Source: Pseudomonas muyukensis (lineage in GTDB: Bacteria > Pseudomonadota > Gammaproteobacteria > Pseudomonadales > Pseudomonadaceae). Taken from it: a stretch of DNA of 64,000 nucleotides. The notes under the pieces were generated by a model. The model had not been told where the DNA came from. It saw nothing but the letters and a program-made list of their open reading frames with translations, and made no database searches. Both the position numbers and the translations under genes were made by a program. The stretch lies in contig NZ_CP077073.1 in the NCBI RefSeq assembly GCF_019139535.1, positions 3,190,501 to 3,254,500 on the forward strand, given 5' to 3'. Numbering within the stretch: position 1 is the stretch's first letter; every line of letters starts with the position of its first letter. Positions 43,895 to 55,977 of this stretch are shown piece after piece.

Positions 43895-43909
43895 GTTCGA
43901 TAATCGAAC
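43895..43909. promoter_or_regulatory. Perfect 15-bp palindrome like a PcaR operator
   Basis: GTTCGATAATCGAAC is a perfect palindrome around the central A in the 445-base gap between the divergent transporter and quiC genes. As I recall it, the PcaR site at the pca promoters of P. putida is GTTCGATAATCGCAC, two bases different. It is a good candidate operator for an IclR-type protocatechuate or beta-ketoadipate regulator. The rest of the gap (43635-44079) holds no gene that I can see. Confidence 0.6.
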
Positions 43910-44060
43910 GAAAACTAACTGTTCCGTACAAAGTTCGTTGCGAGGGCGACTTTACCTGCGAATAATCGATCGTGCCAGGCGCGAGGTGGCAGGTCCGGGT
44001 CTTTTTCCTGGGCGCGCAGGCTAGCCCGGTGACAACACCAACGCGCCACTGGCCATCCCC

Positions 44061-44068
44061 AACAACAA
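44061..44068 (+). promoter_or_regulatory. Possible Crc/Hfq CA motif of quiC
   Basis: AACAACAA (AANAANAA) overlaps the start of the AAGGA ribosome-binding site of quiC, where Hfq/Crc binding would block translation. Confidence 0.5.
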
Positions 44069-44079
44069 GGAACTCCCCC

Positions 44080-45972
44080 ATGCAGCGTTCGATTGCAACC
44101 GTGTCCTTGAGTGGCACCCTGCCTGAAAAGCTCGAGGCCATCGCCGCCGCGGGCTTCGATGGTGTCGAGATATTCGAGAACGATCTGCTGTATTACGCCG
44201 GCAGCCCCCGCGAGATCCGCCAGCGCTGCGCCGACCTGGGTATCGCCATCACCCTGTTCCAGCCGTTTCGCGACTTCGAAGGCTGCCCGCGCGAGCGACT
44301 GCGCAAGCACCTGGACCGCGCCGAGCGCAAGTTCGACCTGATGCACGAGCTGGGCACCGACCTGGTGCTGGTGTGCAGCAATGTGCAGGCCGATGCCCTG
44401 GGCGATGAGCAACTGCTGGTCGACGACTTGCGCCTGCTGGCCGAGCATGCCGGCGCGCGCGGCCTGCGCATCGGCTACGAAGCCCTGGCCTGGGGCCGTC
44501 ATGTCAACACCTACCAGCAGGCCTGGAACCTCGTGCGCCAGGCTGACCAGCCGGCGCTGGGGGTGATCCTCGACAGCTTCCACACCTTGTCGCTCAAGGG
44601 CGACCCAGGGGCCATCGGCGACATCCCCGGCGAGAAGATCTTCTTCGTGCAGATGGCCGACGCGCCGATTCTGGCCATGGATGTGCTGGAGTGGAGCCGG
44701 CATTTCCGCTGTTTCCCAGGGCAGGGCGAGTTGGACTTGGCGGGCTTTCTGGCACCGATCCTGGCCCGTGGCTACCAGGGCCCCTTGTCGCTGGAAATCT
44801 TCAACGATGGCTTTCGCGCAGCACCCCCCCGGCAGACGGCGGCCGACGGCCTGCGCTCCTTGTTGTACCTGGAAGAAAAGACCCGCCTGCACCTGCAGCG
44901 CGAAGCGCGCAGCCTGGCGCCGGACGTGCTGTTCGCGCCGCCTGCGGCCAGCCGCTACGAAGGCGTGGAATTCCTTGAGTTCGCTGTCGACGAAGCGGTT
45001 GGCGCGCGTCTGCAGGGTTGGCTCAAGCGCCTGGGGTTCGCCACGGCCGGCCACCACCGCAGCAAGGCCGTGAGCCTGTTGCGCCAGGGCGATATCAATA
45101 TCGTGCTCAATGCCGAGCCTTATTCGTTCGCCCACAACTTCTTCGAGGCCCATGGGCCGTCGCTGTGCGCCACTGCGCTGCGGGTCAGCGATGCTCAGGC
45201 GGCGCTGCAACGCGCCACAGCCTATCGGGGCCAGCCGTTCCGTGGCCTGGTGGGCCCCAACGAGCGCGAGATCCCAGCGGTGCGCGCGCCGGATGGCAGC
45301 CTGTTGTACCTGGTGCAAGGGGAGGGCGCGGGGCAGGGTATCTACCACAGCGACTTCCACCTGGACGGCGCCGCCCAGGCCAGCGGCGGTCTGCTGCGGA
45401 TCGACCATATGGCCCTGGCGTTGCCGGCCGAGGCATTGGACAGCTGGGTGCTGTTCTACAAGAGCCTGTTCGACTTCACCGCCGACGATGAAGTGGTACT
45501 GCCCGACCCTTACGGCCTGGTCAAGAGCCGGGCGTTGCGCAGCCCCTGCGCCAGCCTGCGCGTGCCGCTGAACATTTCCGAGAACCGCAACACCGCCATT
45601 GCCCACGCCTTGTCCAGCTACCGAGGCTCGGGCGTGCACCATGTTGCCTTCGCCTGCGACGACATCTTCGGCGAGGTGGCGCGGGCCAAGGATGCTGGCG
45701 TGCCATTGCTGGAGATCCCGCTGAACTACTACGACGACCTGGCGGCGCGCTTCGAGTTCGATGACGAGTTTCTCAGCGAGCTGGCGTACTACAACGTGCT
45801 GTACGACCGCGATGCCCAGGGCGGCGAGCTGTTCCATGTGTACACCGAGGCGTTCGAGGGGCGCTTCTTCTTCGAGATCCTGCAGCGCAAGGGCGGCTAT
45901 GGCGGCTATGGCGCGGCCAACGTGGCGGTGCGTTTGGCGGCAATGGCCAAAGCACGCAAGGGCATCGCCTAG
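44080..45972 (+). CDS. quiC: 3-dehydroshikimate dehydratase, two-domain QuiC type
   Basis: A 630-residue enzyme converting 3-dehydroshikimate to protocatechuate. Residues 1-280 form a TIM barrel of the xylose-isomerase/AP-endonuclease-2 type (FDGVEIFENDLLYY, GLRIGYEALAWGRHVN, LGVILDSFHTLS, KIFFVQMADAP, PLSLEIFNDGF), which binds the metal and is catalytic. The rest is fused to a 4-hydroxyphenylpyruvate-dioxygenase-like VOC half (LLRIDHMALALPAE, GVHHVAFACDDI, FFFEILQRKGGYGGYGAAN), a fusion known from pseudomonad QuiC. ATG 44080 has AAGGA eight bases upstream. Divergent from the transporter. Confidence 0.93.
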   Translation: MQRSIATVSLSGTLPEKLEAIAAAGFDGVEIFENDLLYYAGSPREIRQRCADLGIAITLFQPFRDFEGCPRERLRKHLDRAERKFDLMHELGTDLVLVCSNVQADALGDEQLLVDDLRLLAEHAGARGLRIGYEALAWGRHVNTYQQAWNLVRQADQPALGVILDSFHTLSLKGDPGAIGDIPGEKIFFVQMADAPILAMDVLEWSRHFRCFPGQGELDLAGFLAPILARGYQGPLSLEIFNDGFRAAPPRQTAADGLRSLLYLEEKTRLHLQREARSLAPDVLFAPPAASRYEGVEFLEFAVDEAVGARLQGWLKRLGFATAGHHRSKAVSLLRQGDINIVLNAEPYSFAHNFFEAHGPSLCATALRVSDAQAALQRATAYRGQPFRGLVGPNEREIPAVRAPDGSLLYLVQGEGAGQGIYHSDFHLDGAAQASGGLLRIDHMALALPAEALDSWVLFYKSLFDFTADDEVVLPDPYGLVKSRALRSPCASLRVPLNISENRNTAIAHALSSYRGSGVHHVAFACDDIFGEVARAKDAGVPLLEIPLNYYDDLAARFEFDDEFLSELAYYNVLYDRDAQGGELFHVYTEAFEGRFFFEILQRKGGYGGYGAANVAVRLAAMAKARKGIA

Positions 45973-46091
45973 GCGCTGTTCGCCTGCAAGGCTGGCGCCT
46001 GCGCCGCAGGGGCCGGCCAACACCGCGCTTCCCTGCATCGCCGCGCTCACGGATAATCGCCCGGATTCCCAAAACGAGCCTGTGAGTCGGT

Positions 46092-46754
46092 ATGAGTGAT
46101 TCGGTAGCCAAGCCTGAAGTCGAAGGGCTGCGCAAATCGCGCAAGAACAACCCGGAAAAGACCCGCGAGAACATTCTCCAGGCCGCCATCACCGAGTTCG
46201 TCCAGCAGGGCCTGGCCGGCGCCCGGGTCGATGCCATCGCCGAGCGCACCGCCACCTCCAAGCGCATGATCTACTACTACTTCGGCAGCAAGGAGCAGCT
46301 CTACGTCGAGTGCCTGGTCAAGCTCTACGGCGATATTCGCAAGACCGAGCACAGCCTTGATCTGGAGTCGCTGCCGGCCGAGCAGGCGATCCTGCGGCTG
46401 GTGGAATTCACCTTCGACCACCATGACCGCAACGTCGATTTCGTGCGCATCGTCTGCACCGAGAACATTCACTACGGCGAATACGTCAAGCAGTCGCCGG
46501 CCATTCGCCAGATGAGCAGCCTGGTGCTGCAGGCCTTGGGCCGAACCCTGGCGCGCGGGGTGCAGGAGGGGGTGTTCCGGCCTGGCATCGAGGTCATCGA
46601 CCTGCACATGCTGATGAGTTCGTTCTGCTTCTACCGGGTGTCCAATCGCCACACCTTTGGCGATATCTTCCAGATCGACCTGGCCGACGAGCAGGTCAAG
46701 GACCGCCACAAGCAGATGATCTGTGAGGCGGTGATGCGTTACATCAAGGCCTGA
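46092..46754 (+). CDS. TetR-family regulator of the quinate/shikimate genes
   Basis: A 220-residue TetR protein. The DNA-binding domain is at about residues 20-68 (KTRENILQAAITEFVQQGLAGARVDAIAERTATSKRMIYYYFGSKEQLY); the rest is the all-helical ligand and dimer domain with HYGEYVKQSPAIRQ. It follows quiC by 119 bases on the same strand and converges on the dehydrogenase gene, so control of the quinate/shikimate unit is likely. The ligand could be a shikimate-pathway compound. Proteins of this exact type are usually named acyl-CoA-unrelated TetR_C_2-like repressors; I cannot be more specific. Confidence 0.85.
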   Translation: MSDSVAKPEVEGLRKSRKNNPEKTRENILQAAITEFVQQGLAGARVDAIAERTATSKRMIYYYFGSKEQLYVECLVKLYGDIRKTEHSLDLESLPAEQAILRLVEFTFDHHDRNVDFVRIVCTENIHYGEYVKQSPAIRQMSSLVLQALGRTLARGVQEGVFRPGIEVIDLHMLMSSFCFYRVSNRHTFGDIFQIDLADEQVKDRHKQMICEAVMRYIKA

Positions 46755-46803
46755 TCAGTGGGTCATTGCAGGTGCAGCGCATGACGTGAGGTTGGCACGG
46801 TCA

Positions 46804-46848
46804 CTGTGGGAGCGGCTTTAGCCGCGAACACCGGCGCAGCCGGTGCCA
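46804..46848. repeat. Single REP element
   Basis: GTGGGAGCGGCTTTAGCCGC followed by the CACCGG..CCGGTG hairpin, between the convergent tetR-type and dehydrogenase genes. It may help to terminate both. Confidence 0.75.
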
Positions 46849-46862
46849 GCCATTACGCGGCG

Positions 46863-47711
46863 TTATCCCAAGCAGGCAAAGTGCGCCTGCATGCGCCCGG
46901 CATCGGCTGCCCGGCCGCTGAACAGCTCGAACGCCTTGACTGCCTGGAACACCGCCATGCTGCCGCCATCGAGGGTGCGGCAGCCCAGCGCCCGGGCGTG
47001 GCGCAGCAGCTCGGTCTGCAACGGGAAGTAGATGATTTCCGCCACCCACAACCCGGCATGCAGCAGTGCCGGCGGCAGTGGCGTGCCTGGCAACTTGGCC
47101 ATGCCGACCGGCGTGGTGTTGACCAGGCCGTCGGCCTCGGCCAGGGCGCCCGCCAGGTCGCTGCCAAGCATGGCCCGGCCGCTGCCGAAGCGTTGGCAAA
47201 GGTTATCGACCAAGCCTTGGCCGCGGGCCAGGTCCACCTCGAACACCAGCAGCCGCTCGACCCCTTCGCCCAGCAGCGCATGGGCCACCGCCGCGCCAGC
47301 ACCGCCCGCGCCCAGTTGCACCACCTGGCGCCTGGCGACATCCGGCAAGCCCCGGCGAAAGCCCTCGGCAAACCCCAGGCAGTCGGTGTTGTGCCCGATC
47401 CGCTTGCCATCGCGCAGCACCACGGTATTTACCGCGCCGATGCCGCGGGCCTCGTCCGACAGCTCATCGAGCAGCGCCAGGATCGCCTGCTTGAACGGGA
47501 AGGTGATGTTCAGCCCGGTAAAACCGGTGCGTTGCGCCGCCTCGAGCAGCTGCGCCAGGGCGCTGTCGGGTAGCCCCAGCTGGTCGACGTCGATCAGCCG
47601 GTACAGGTAGCGCAGGGCCTGGGCGTCGCCCTCGTGCTCGTGCAGCGCTGGCGTGCGCGAGGCCTGGATACCACGGCCGATCAGGCCGGCGAGGATGCCT
47701 TGGCTGCTCAT
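46863..47711 (-). CDS. aroE: Quinate/shikimate dehydrogenase (AroE family, QsuD-like)
   Basis: A 282-residue NAD(P)-dependent dehydrogenase. [20 protein letters not shown] replaces the SLSP..HN start of biosynthetic AroE and closely resembles the catabolic QsuD of Corynebacterium. NITFPFKQ carries the catalytic lysine, NTDCLGF the aspartate, [17 protein letters not shown] the dinucleotide loop, and VNTTPVGM is conserved. With aroQ (ATGA overlap) it would oxidise quinate or shikimate and feed 3-dehydroshikimate to QuiC. The main biosynthetic aroE is expected elsewhere in the genome. Confidence 0.88.
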   Translation of the reverse strand: MSSQGILAGLIGRGIQASRTPALHEHEGDAQALRYLYRLIDVDQLGLPDSALAQLLEAAQRTGFTGLNITFPFKQAILALLDELSDEARGIGAVNTVVLRDGKRIGHNTDCLGFAEGFRRGLPDVARRQVVQLGAGGAGAAVAHALLGEGVERLLVFEVDLARGQGLVDNLCQRFGSGRAMLGSDLAGALAEADGLVNTTPVGMAKLPGTPLPPALLHAGLWVAEIIYFPLQTELLRHARALGCRTLDGGSMAVFQAVKAFELFSGRAADAGRMQAHFACLG

Positions 47712-48157
47712 GCCGCTTGCTCCTTCAGGGCCTGGCGCAAGTAGCTCAGGGCCATGACGTAGCCCTGGCTGCCGAGGCCGCAGATCACCCCGACGGCGAT
47801 CCCCGAGACGAACGACAGATGGCGGAACGGCTCGCGCTTGTGCACGTTGGACAGGTGCACTTCGATCACCGGCAGCTCGGCGGCGACCAGGGCGTCGCGG
47901 ATGGCCACCGAGGTGTGGGTCCAGGCGGCGGGGTTGATGACGATGCCGTGACAGTGGCCACGGGCAGCGTGGATCCAGTCGAGCAGCTCGCCTTCGTGGT
48001 TGGTCTGGCGAAACTCCAGCTCAAGGCCCAGGTCGCGGGCGCTGGCGGCGCACAGGCTGGCCAGGTCGGCGAGGCTTTGCTGGCCATATTGGGTGGGTTC
48101 GCGGCAGCCCAGCAGGTTCAGGTTGGGGCCGTTGAGCACGAGGATTCGGGGGGTCAT
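47708..48157 (-). CDS. aroQ: 3-dehydroquinate dehydratase, type II
   Basis: A 149-residue dodecameric enzyme that interconverts 3-dehydroquinate and 3-dehydroshikimate. [21 protein letters not shown] is the signature start, carrying the catalytic arginine and tyrosine region (R19 and Y24 by count); [15 protein letters not shown] and [17 protein letters not shown] are the substrate-binding motifs, and [18 protein letters not shown] closes the site. The gene position with a QsuD-like dehydrogenase and quiC makes a catabolic role likely. Confidence 0.93.
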   Translation of the reverse strand: MTPRILVLNGPNLNLLGCREPTQYGQQSLADLASLCAASARDLGLELEFRQTNHEGELLDWIHAARGHCHGIVINPAAWTHTSVAIRDALVAAELPVIEVHLSNVHKREPFRHLSFVSGIAVGVICGLGSQGYVMALSYLRQALKEQAA

Positions 48158-48259
48158 GGCGGGGCATCGCTTTGTTGTTTTTGGATGCCTTGAATATTTG
48201 TACTATCTGGTTAGTTTTGTAAATGGCTGCTGCCATGAATCGGGCGGTAATCGCACATC

Positions 48260-48332
48260 GTAGGCGCCGGCCTTGCTGGCGAACGGCTAGCACTCGCTGT
48301 CAGGCCCTTTCGCCAGCAAGGCTGGCGCCTAC
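48260..48332. repeat. Inverted REP pair
   Basis: GTAGGCGCCGGCCTTGCTGG is mirrored by TTCGCCAGCAAGGCTGGCGCC, upstream of both aroQ and czcC. Confidence 0.88.
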
Positions 48333-48448
48333 ACCTGGGCGTGGTGTTGATTACAGAATTGTAATGTTCATGCCACCGCCCCGATAACCTGCGCTGCCTA
48401 AAGTCCCACGCCAAAGCATTCCGCCGCTTGCCGACGAGGACTTCCGCC

Positions 48449-49663
48449 GTGCCCATTCCCCGCAAGATCGCCTGGCTCTGCCTGCTCCTGGCTGGCCCCG
48501 CCAGCGCCCAGAGCCTGAGCCTGGACCAGGCGCTCAGCGCCGCGTTCGCGCAAAACCCCGAACTGGCCGCTGTCGGTCGTGAAATCGGCATTGCCGAGGG
48601 CGAGCGCCGCCAAGCCGGGTTATTGCCCAACCCCGAGCTGGCCTGGGAGGTCGAGGACACTCGACGCAACACCAGCACCACCACCGTGACCCTCAGCCAG
48701 GCCCTGGAACTGGGCGGCAAGCGCGGCGCGCGCATCGAGGTCGCCGAGGCCGGCCAGGCCGTGGCCCGGCTTGAACTGCAGCGCCAGCGCAACGGCCTGC
48801 GCGCCGACGTGATCCAGGCCTTCCATGCCGCCCTGCGCGCGCAGACTGCGCTGGAGCTGGCGCAGCAGTCCCAGGCCTTGACCGAGCGCGGGTTGCGGGT
48901 AGTGGAAGGGCGGGTGCGGGCTGGCCAGTCTTCGCCGGTGGAAGCGACCCGTGCCCAGGTTCAGTTGGCCCAGGCCCAGGCAGCGGTACGCCGCGCCCAG
49001 GCCGAACGCAGCGTCGCCCGGCAAGCCCTGGCACGGCTGACCGGCAGCGCCGAGGTTGGCTTCGACCGCCTCGACAGTGCCAGCCTTTCGCCTGGCCCGG
49101 CGCCACGTGCCGAACGGCTGCTGGCCAAGGTCGAGCAAACCGTCGACTGGCGCCTGGCTGCCGCGCAGGTCGAGCGCGGCGAGGCCGGCCTGGGCTCGGA
49201 AAAGGCCCAGCGGATCCCCAACCTGACCGTCAGCCTGGGCAGTCAGTACAGCCGCGAGGACCGCGAGCGGGTCAACGTGGTGGGGTTGTCGATGCCACTG
49301 CCGTTGTTCGACCGCAACCAGGGCAACGTGCTGGCGGCTGCGCGGCGCAGCGACCAGGCCCGCGACCTGCGCAACGCCGTCGAGCTGCGCCTGCGCAGCG
49401 ACACCCGCAGCGCCCTCGAGCAGTGGGCCACGGCCATGGGCGAGGTGCAGGCCTACGACCGCACCATCCTGCCGTCGGCGCAGCAGGCGGTGGATACCGC
49501 CACCCGTGGCTTCGAGATGGGCAAGTTCGCCTTCCTCGATGTGCTCGATGCGCAGCGCACGCTGATCGAGGCGCGGGGGCTGTACCTGGACGCACTGGCT
49601 TCGGCCACCGATGCGCGGGCGCAGGTGGAGCGGATTTATGGCGATCTGGCCCTAGACCGGTGA
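48449..49663 (+). CDS. czcC: CzcC-like outer-membrane factor (TolC family)
   Basis: A 404-residue TolC-type channel protein with a Sec signal peptide (IAWLCLLLAGPASAQS) and two outer-membrane-efflux repeats rich in Ala/Gln/Arg coiled coils (SLDQALSAAFAQNPELAAVGRE, and the second beginning near AAQVERGEAGLGSEKAQRIPNL). SMPLPLFDRNQGN is typical of CzcC and CusC-like factors. GTG 48449, with AGGA nine bases upstream, is preferred to an in-frame TTG at 48428. It opens a czcCBA unit for metal efflux; a REP pair sits between it and czcB. Confidence 0.9.
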   Translation: MPIPRKIAWLCLLLAGPASAQSLSLDQALSAAFAQNPELAAVGREIGIAEGERRQAGLLPNPELAWEVEDTRRNTSTTTVTLSQALELGGKRGARIEVAEAGQAVARLELQRQRNGLRADVIQAFHAALRAQTALELAQQSQALTERGLRVVEGRVRAGQSSPVEATRAQVQLAQAQAAVRRAQAERSVARQALARLTGSAEVGFDRLDSASLSPGPAPRAERLLAKVEQTVDWRLAAAQVERGEAGLGSEKAQRIPNLTVSLGSQYSREDRERVNVVGLSMPLPLFDRNQGNVLAAARRSDQARDLRNAVELRLRSDTRSALEQWATAMGEVQAYDRTILPSAQQAVDTATRGFEMGKFAFLDVLDAQRTLIEARGLYLDALASATDARAQVERIYGDLALDR

Positions 49664-49671
49664 TGCATTCG

Positions 49672-49724
49672 TTCGCCGGCAAGCCGGCTCCTACAGAACC
49701 CGTAGGAGCCGGCTTGCCGGCGAA
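49672..49724. repeat. Perfect inverted REP pair between czcC and czcB
   Basis: Two exact 23-base arms (TTCGCCGGCAAGCCGGCTCC.. and its reverse complement) flank a 7-base loop. It lies inside the czc unit and might make czcC partly separate from czcBA. Confidence 0.92.
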
Positions 49725-49781
49725 AGGGCCGCACAGTGGCCCCGGCGATTCGACTGACGACCCTTCCCAGCAGGAACGACA

Positions 49782-50993
49782 ATGACCAACCCACGCAAAC
49801 TCGCCATCCTCGCCGCCGCCATTGCCGCCCTCGGCCTGGGTGGCCTGGCCTGGACCGGCAATCTCGGCCAGGCCTCCAGCGGCCAGGCCCAGCAAGACGA
49901 CCACGGCCATGCCGAAGAACAGGACGATGGCCACGGCGCCGCTGCAGAGGAGGGCGAAAACCACGCCGAGGAAGAGGGCAAGCTGCACCTCAGCGCCGAG
50001 CAGATCCAGGCCGCCGGCGTGCAGCTGAGCACCGCCGGCCCGCAGACACTGGGCACCGCCATCAGCTTCCCCGGCGAGATCCGTTTCGACGAAGACCGCA
50101 CCGCCCATGTGGTGCCCCGGGTGCCAGGCGTGGTCGAGTCGGTGCAGGCCGAACTCGGCCAGGCAGTCAAGCGCGGCCAGGTGCTGGCGGTGATCGCCAG
50201 CCAGCAGATCTCCGAACTGCGCAGCGAGCAGCAGGCCGCCCAGCGCCGCCTTGAGCTGGCCCGGCTGACCTTCAGCCGCGAGCAGCAACTGTGGCAGGAG
50301 CGCATCAGCGCCGAGCAGGACTACCTGCAAGCCCGCCAGGCCTTGCAGGAGGCCGAGATCGCCGCCGCCAACGCCAGGCAAAAGGTGGCCGCCGTGGCCC
50401 CGGCCGGCCAGGGCAACCGCTTCGAGTTGCGCGCGCCCTTCGACGCGGTGGTGGTGGAAAAGCACCTGACCGTGGGCGAGGTGGTGGACGAGACCAGCAA
50501 CGCCTTCACCCTGTCCGACCTGAGCCGGGTCTGGGCCACCTTCGCCGTGGCCCCGCGTGACCTGGACAAGGTGGTCAGCGGCCGCGGCGTCACCGTCAGC
50601 GCCCCGGACCTCGGCGCCCAGGTGCAGGGCAAGGTCAACTATGTCGGCAGCCTGCTCGGCGAGCAGAACCGCGCCGCCACCGTGCGCGCCACCCTGAACA
50701 ACCCCAACGGCGCCTGGCGCCCGGGCCTGTTCGTCAATATCGCGGTCACCGTCGAGCGTTTCGATGCCGCCGTGGTGGTGCCGCAAAGCGCCTTGCAGAC
50801 ATGGGAGGCGCAGACCGTGGTGTTCGCCCGCACCGCCGAGGGCTTCGAGGCCCGTGCGGTCACCCCCGGGCGCCGCGATGGCGACCAGGTGGAGATCCGC
50901 GAGGGGCTCGAAGCCGGCACGGTGGTTGCCGCCGCCGGCAGCTTCGTTCTCAAGTCCGAGCTGGGCAAAGGCTCGGCCGAACACAGTCACTGA
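49782..50993 (+). CDS. czcB: CzcB-like periplasmic adaptor (membrane fusion protein)
   Basis: A 403-residue adaptor with an N-terminal membrane anchor (LAILAAAIAALGLGGLAW) and a His/Asp/Glu-rich stretch (residues about 35-70, DDHGHAEEQDDGHG and ENHAEEEGKLH) that probably binds metal in the periplasm. The rest has the usual lipoyl/hairpin core (VVPRVPGVVESVQAELGQAVKRGQVLAVI, coiled coil, FELRAPFDAVVVEKHLTVGEVV), beta-barrel and membrane-proximal domains. The C-terminus ends AEHSH. It joins CzcA to CzcC. Confidence 0.92.
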   Translation: MTNPRKLAILAAAIAALGLGGLAWTGNLGQASSGQAQQDDHGHAEEQDDGHGAAAEEGENHAEEEGKLHLSAEQIQAAGVQLSTAGPQTLGTAISFPGEIRFDEDRTAHVVPRVPGVVESVQAELGQAVKRGQVLAVIASQQISELRSEQQAAQRRLELARLTFSREQQLWQERISAEQDYLQARQALQEAEIAAANARQKVAAVAPAGQGNRFELRAPFDAVVVEKHLTVGEVVDETSNAFTLSDLSRVWATFAVAPRDLDKVVSGRGVTVSAPDLGAQVQGKVNYVGSLLGEQNRAATVRATLNNPNGAWRPGLFVNIAVTVERFDAAVVVPQSALQTWEAQTVVFARTAEGFEARAVTPGRRDGDQVEIREGLEAGTVVAAAGSFVLKSELGKGSAEHSH

Positions 50994-54154
<3,161 letters not shown>

Positions 54155-54155
<1 letters not shown>

Positions 54156-54199
54156 CCCTGCCTGTAGGCGCCAGCCTTGCTGGCGCCTACAGGCAGGGT
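54155..54199. terminator. Perfect 21-bp hairpin between convergent czcA and doxX genes
   Basis: Arms 54155-54175 and 54179-54199 are exact reverse complements around CTT (ACCCTGCCTGTAGGCGCCAG.. and its mirror). It starts at the czcA stop codon and ends 10 bases before the DoxX stop, so it probably terminates both. It is built from a REP head pair without the usual spacer. Confidence 0.8.
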
Positions 54200-54208
54200 G
54201 CCCTTGAA

Positions 54209-54697
54209 TCAGCGTCGGCGCCGCAACCCGTGATCCAGGCTCAACCTTCCGGCGCCTTTCAACAGCAGCGGCAGCAACGCCACCAGGTAGATCAACGGCA
54301 GCTTGAAGTTGCCATACCCCTGGTCGGTGATCGCATAGCCGCGGCCCAGTTCCGCCAGGCTCGACCATTGGCTCGGCCAGTGCACCGCGGCAATCGCCAC
54401 CACCGTCACCACCATCAGCACCGCCGACGCCAGTCGGGTCCCCAGCCCCAGCAGCAGGAGCAGCGGGCAGATCAATTCGGCCCACATCGACAGTTGCCAG
54501 TTCAACCCGGCCGGCAGCAGGTCGAAAGGGAATGGAAAACTGCCTTGCAGGTCGGCGAACCAGTTGTTGCCGTTGTACTTCTCAAGGCCCGATTCGAAGA
54601 ACTCCCAGGCCAGGAACAGCCGTAGTGGCAGGTCGGCGCCCCAGTTGCCGGCACGCTCGAGGGCGCTGAAAGGGCGGGTGAGGGTTTGCGTCAGCAT
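54209..54697 (-). CDS. DoxX-family membrane protein
   Basis: A 162-residue membrane protein with four helices. [21 protein letters not shown] is the conserved DoxX first helix, with [23 protein letters not shown] and [13 protein letters not shown] after it. Members of this family are tied to thiosulfate:quinone oxidation or oxidative stress, but most are uncharacterised. The divergent-free pair with the ferric-reductase-like gene upstream (21 bases apart) suggests joint transcription and perhaps a redox role. Confidence 0.87.
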   Translation of the reverse strand: MLTQTLTRPFSALERAGNWGADLPLRLFLAWEFFESGLEKYNGNNWFADLQGSFPFPFDLLPAGLNWQLSMWAELICPLLLLLGLGTRLASAVLMVVTVVAIAAVHWPSQWSSLAELGRGYAITDQGYGNFKLPLIYLVALLPLLLKGAGRLSLDHGLRRRR

Positions 54698-54718
54698 GTC
54701 GAGGCTCCTTGCATTGAG

Positions 54719-55336
54719 TCAGTGGGACAACGAGGGGGCGGCGCGGCGCAGGCGCTGGGCTTGCTTGGCGATCAGCTTGAGGGCGATGGCGGCGAACATC
54801 AGGGCGAAGGCCAGGGGATACCAGCCGCCCAGGGCAATGCGCTTGTAGAACGACAGGCAGAACACCGCGGCCAGCACCCAGGTGCCGGTGCTGTGCAGGT
54901 GCTTCCACAGGCGTGGCCCGAGCAGGCGCATGGGCGCCTTGAGCGAGGTTAGGGTCAGCAGCAGGATGAACAGATAGCCTAGCGATCCGGGGATGTTCGC
55001 CACGGCCGTGCGGCCTGCCCAGAACAGCTCGGGGTAACGTTGCGCGTACAGGTAGATCAGTGCCCCATGCACGCTGTGCGAGAAGGCGAAGGCCAGGCCG
55101 ATGTAGCGCCGCTCACGCAGCAGTTGGCGGCTGGCCGCGCCCGGCAGCAGGGTGACCAGCGCCGAGGCGAGGAAGGCCGCCAGAAACAAGGCGAACGAAC
55201 TGCGTGCGGTGGCGCGGATGGCACTGCGCAGGCCTTCGACGCCAAGCGGTTGGCTGAGCAGCACTGCGCCCGTCATCAGTAGGGTGAGGGCGGCAAGGGC
55301 AGTGAACAGCTTCCAGCCGGAGGGCAGGGCTTTCAT
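54719..55336 (-). CDS. Ferric-reductase-like transmembrane protein
   Basis: A 205-residue membrane protein with six helices and haem-ligand-like histidines (FAFSHSVHGALIYLY and WKHLHSTGTWVLAAVFCLSFY), matching the ferric-reductase-like transmembrane domain also found in MsrQ and YedZ. It lacks the cytoplasmic FAD/NAD domain, so it needs an electron-donating partner. It lies 21 bases upstream of the doxX gene. Its substrate is not known. Confidence 0.85.
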   Translation of the reverse strand: MKALPSGWKLFTALAALTLLMTGAVLLSQPLGVEGLRSAIRATARSSFALFLAAFLASALVTLLPGAASRQLLRERRYIGLAFAFSHSVHGALIYLYAQRYPELFWAGRTAVANIPGSLGYLFILLLTLTSLKAPMRLLGPRLWKHLHSTGTWVLAAVFCLSFYKRIALGGWYPLAFALMFAAIALKLIAKQAQRLRRAAPSLSH

Positions 55337-55453
55337 GGGTGTTTTCCCCGGAGCAGGCGGCGAGGGCGGGCTGCCTTCGCGCTGTGGTGGCCGGGAGTGT
55401 GCGGTGGCGGGGTATCTGCAGTGTGTCGCGCTACAGCGGGTTATGTATCACTG

Positions 55454-55951
55454 TGTAGGCGCCGGCGAACACCGGCATAGCCGGTGCCATCCACCGCGGC
55501 GCCGGGTTCGCCAGCAAGGCTGGCTCCTACGGGTATTGCAAGCCGCAACCTGTGTAGGAGCCGGCTTGCCGGCGAACACCGGCATAGCCGGTGCCATCCA
55601 CCGCGTTGCCTGGTTCGCCAGCAAGGCTGGCTACGGGTGTTGCAGGTCGCAGGAGCCGGCTTGCCGGCGAACACCGGCATAGCCGGTGCCATCCACCGCG
55701 GCGCCTGGTTCGCCAGCAAGGCTGGCTCCTACGGGTGTTGCAGGTCGCAACCGGTGTAGGCGCCGGCTTGCCGGCGAACACCGGCATAGCCGGTGCCATC
55801 CACCGCGGCGCCTGGTTCGCCAGCAAGGCTGGCGCCTACGGGTGTTGCAGGCCGTAATCGGCGTAGGAGCCGGCCTTGCCGGCGAACACCGGCGTAGCCG
55901 GTGCCATCCACCGCACCGCCTGGTTCGCCAGCAAGACTGGCGCTTACGGGG
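55454..55951. repeat. Tandem array of five REP-pair units (period 95-107 bp)
   Basis: Units start at 55454 (head shortened), 55554, 55649, 55756 and 55863. Each has the REP, the CACCGGCATAGCCGGTG hairpin and the inverted REP, then GGGTGTTGCAGG-type tail. The array fills most of the 641-base gap 55337-55977. It is the same family as 4702-5113, but with CATAGCC in place of CGCAGCC in the small hairpin. Frames open across it are not genes. Confidence 0.92.
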
Positions 55952-55977
55952 AGGTTGGTGCGGGAGCGGGCGCTCAC

